Shown here: piece after piece, positions 29,159 through 30,380 of the stretch
Layout of the letters: every line of letters starts with the position of its first letter
Position numbering within the stretch: position 1 is the stretch's first letter
NCBI GenBank assembly: GCA_034437455.1
Contig: DAOTUB010000125.1
Coordinates: forward strand, 1 to 30,380
Direction of reading: 5' to 3'
DNA: 30,380 nucleotides
Source: DAOTUB01 sp034437455
GTDB lineage: Bacteria > Chloroflexota > Anaerolineae > B4-G1
The notes under the pieces: model-generated
What the model saw: only the letters and a program-made list of their open reading frames with translations
Databases searched by the model: none
Told to the model about the DNA's origin: nothing
Program-made: the position numbers and the translations under genes

Positions 29159-29395
29159 ACTCTGCTCAAGCCGAGACGGACTATGCGCGGTGCTGGGGGA
29201 TCACGAGCTTACCGGAGGGGAGTATAACAACGTCGGCAGACCAGTGTATCCGACCATGCAGCGTGAGAGTGGCTTCACTCAAAATCCACCAAACTTTCAC
29301 CGGATCGCTACTGACAGCTATTCGATACTGTGGTAAAATATAACCAGTTTGGTTGTAGGTGAGTTATGACTCAGTTCAATTGGAGGTAAGGTCAA
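29159..29395. other. Intergenic stretch, mostly featureless
   Basis: Between the surface-protein remnant and the 20-codon ORF nothing coding is recognisable. The only feature seen is the promoter-like pair at 29311-29339. Confidence 0.4.
29311..29339 (+). promoter_or_regulatory. Promoter-like pair upstream of a 20-codon ORF
   Basis: CTGACA (29311-29316) and TAAAAT (29334-29339) with a 17-base spacer. It reads toward the short ORF at 29396 about 55 bases downstream. Confidence 0.45.
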
Positions 29396-29458
29396 ATGGC
29401 AAAAACCCACAAAACCCAGGAAAGAAAAACCCACGAAACCGACATAGTAACGCACTGA
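29396..29458 (+). CDS. Very short ORF (20 residues), function unknown
   Basis: ATG at 29396 with TGGAGG ten bases upstream, encoding a very basic, Lys/His/Thr-rich peptide with two repeats of a KTH motif (MAKTHKTQE, RKTHETDIV) and ending at TGA. It has a promoter-like pair upstream. It may be a real small peptide, the surviving 5' end of a lost gene, or chance. The spacing to the ribosome site is longer than ideal. Confidence 0.3.
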   Translation: MAKTHKTQERKTHETDIVTH

Positions 29459-29466
29459 AGCAGACG

Positions 29467-29501
29467 TAAAAAAGCGACCCGGTCACATTGCTTGGGTCGC
29501 T
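29467..29501 (-). terminator. Intrinsic terminator after the winged-helix regulator gene
   Basis: On the minus strand an 8-bp perfect stem AGCGACCC/GGGTCGCT with a 13-base loop is followed directly by TTTTTT. It lies about 40 bases past the stop of the regulator at 29538. Confidence 0.85.
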
Positions 29502-29537
29502 GTTGATTTGTGTGTAATGTGAACCGCGTCACGTGGC

Positions 29538-30155
29538 TCAGTCATCCTCGGGAGAGGTTAGCATATAGCCAAAGCCGCGCACCGAGCGAATGTAGCGCTG
29601 TCGTTCTGGCTCCAGATTCAGTCGTCGGCGGATCTGGCGAATATGCACCTTGAGCAACTCGCGGGCTTCGTTATCGTTGCCATCGTGTCCCCAGACGGCG
29701 CGCAACAGATCCTGGTAACTGACGACCTCTCCGGTGTGCTGGGCCAATGTCAGCAGCAAGCGATACTGCAAAGGCGGTAGCGTAACCCATCGTTCGCCAA
29801 GTCCCACTCGCTTCTTACGTGTGTCTATGTGAAGCTCGCCAATTTGGTAAGATGAGGGCGTTGTCCGAATGAGACGCCGAGTTAACAGTGCTCCGTCTCT
29901 GATAGCCGCGTTTGGAAGGTCTGCGATGATCAAAGGGGGCCAACGACCAGGCTCGATCAGGTTGAGCACCGTGGTTGGCTCCATTCGAATCAAGGCGGCT
30001 CGTTGGATCACCACTAGATCGGGACGGTCCTCTTCGAGACAAGAGAGAGCGTCGGACCAGGTAGTTGCAAAAGTGCAGCGATCCGCCATATCACCCAGTA
30101 TGGACTTTAGATCGTCGGCGGTGTTTCGGGTCGGCGCGAGAATGAGAATGTGCAT
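29538..30155 (-). CDS. OmpR/PhoB-type winged-helix regulator with degenerate receiver domain
   Basis: A 205-residue two-domain protein. The C-terminal half (about 108-205) is a clear OmpR/PhoB DNA-binding domain: VTLPPLQYRLLLTLAQHTGE, LLRAVWGHD, VHIRQIRRRLN and YIRSVRGFGYML. The N-terminal half (about 1-100) has receiver-like topology (HILILAP, RPDLVVIQRAAL) but lacks the acidic pair after strand 1, and the phosphoacceptor Asp is replaced by Gln51. It is probably phosphorylation-independent. No kinase gene lies beside it. The ATG at 30155 is used; a GTG one codon upstream has slightly better spacing to GGAG. It has its own promoter and terminator, so it is a one-gene unit. Confidence 0.88.
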   Translation of the reverse strand: MHILILAPTRNTADDLKSILGDMADRCTFATTWSDALSCLEEDRPDLVVIQRAALIRMEPTTVLNLIEPGRWPPLIIADLPNAAIRDGALLTRRLIRTTPSSYQIGELHIDTRKKRVGLGERWVTLPPLQYRLLLTLAQHTGEVVSYQDLLRAVWGHDGNDNEARELLKVHIRQIRRRLNLEPERQRYIRSVRGFGYMLTSPEDD

Positions 30156-30208
30156 CACGATCGTTTCTCCATGACACGTCACTCAGGCTCTTTTTCCTGT
30201 GCAAGGAT

Positions 30209-30237
30209 ATGATAACATCAGTAGGTTGAAAAGTCAA
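30209..30237 (-). promoter_or_regulatory. Sigma-70-type promoter of the winged-helix regulator
   Basis: On the minus strand TTGACT (30232-30237) and TATCAT (30209-30214) with a 17-base spacer, about 50 bases upstream of the start codon. Confidence 0.75.
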
Positions 30238-30286
30238 TCGGGAGCGCACCAAAGGGTATAATTCAAAAGTCTGGGGAGCTTTCGAC

Positions 30287-30340
30287 GTAGCCGCGCTTTC
30301 CATAGCGCGCAGGCCCGCGAGGTATGGAAACCTCGGCTAC
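30287..30340 (-). repeat. REPIN-like paired GTAG hairpin element, copy 4
   Basis: A 54-bp element inverted relative to copies 1 and 2, with GTAG and CTAC feet, stem CGCGCT/AGCGCG with loop TTCCAT, and stem CGAGGT/ACCTCG with loop ATGGAA. It is the cleanest copy in the window. The gene to its right lies outside the window. Confidence 0.83.
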
Positions 30341-30380
30341 ATAGCCCCGTTTTATTGAAAAGATACAGTCTGGAGAAAAA

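Overview
The window looks like a bacterial chromosome segment, most likely from a Chloroflexota (Anaerolineae-like) organism. That assignment is inferred. It rests on high-GC coding sequence, a surface-protein tail ending in YLPLVLRN, abundant GTAG-hairpin intergenic repeats, and the general look of the proteins. No rRNA, tRNA or CRISPR array was seen.

Left part (about 1-7000, mostly minus strand). After the last 30 codons of an unidentified plus-strand gene comes a complete riboflavin operon, ribD-ribE-ribBA-ribH. It is preceded by a strong promoter, an FMN riboswitch and an intrinsic terminator. Upstream of it lie the two genes of the threonine-to-glycine route: kbl (2-amino-3-ketobutyrate CoA ligase) and an SDR-type L-threonine 3-dehydrogenase. 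Between these two sits a decayed toxin-antitoxin pair, with a frameshifted DUF4258/BrnT-like toxin and an intact YgiT-type zinc-finger antitoxin.

Middle part (about 7300-13060, plus strand). An IclR-family regulator with a clear promoter and a palindromic operator leads a run of genes: a fold-type I aminotransferase, a PIG-L deacetylase, aspartate carbamoyltransferase, a SAM methyltransferase and a divergent ribose-phosphate pyrophosphokinase.

Right-middle part (about 13290-27960, plus strand). This is a large molybdenum hydroxylase island. System 1 has a molybdopterin subunit plus a single polypeptide that fuses the FAD and 2Fe-2S subunits. It is followed by a corrinoid/double-4Fe-4S protein of the reductive dehalogenase type and by a nucleotidyltransferase-fold protein. 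System 2 has separate FAD, 2Fe-2S and molybdopterin subunits, followed by a prolyl-aminopeptidase-like hydrolase, YqeC, XdhC, a class V aminotransferase-fold protein with its own promoter, and YqeB. YqeB and YqeC are the marker proteins of selenium-dependent molybdenum hydroxylases, so one or both hydroxylases may carry a labile selenium cofactor. This is the most distinctive biology in the window.

Right end (about 27960-30380). This is a gene graveyard holding a transposase remnant and the tail of a surface protein, then a promoter with a 20-codon ORF, and finally a minus-strand winged-helix regulator with a degenerate receiver domain, its own promoter and its own terminator.

Several kinds of repeat punctuate the window. 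REPIN-like paired hairpins starting with GTAG occur four times, with a related single hairpin and a second sequence family. They lie at gene ends and supply the stop codons of two genes. A 110-bp inverted repeat precedes the hydroxylase island. GC-rich palindromes and purine-rich repeats have been absorbed in frame into hydroxylase subunits.
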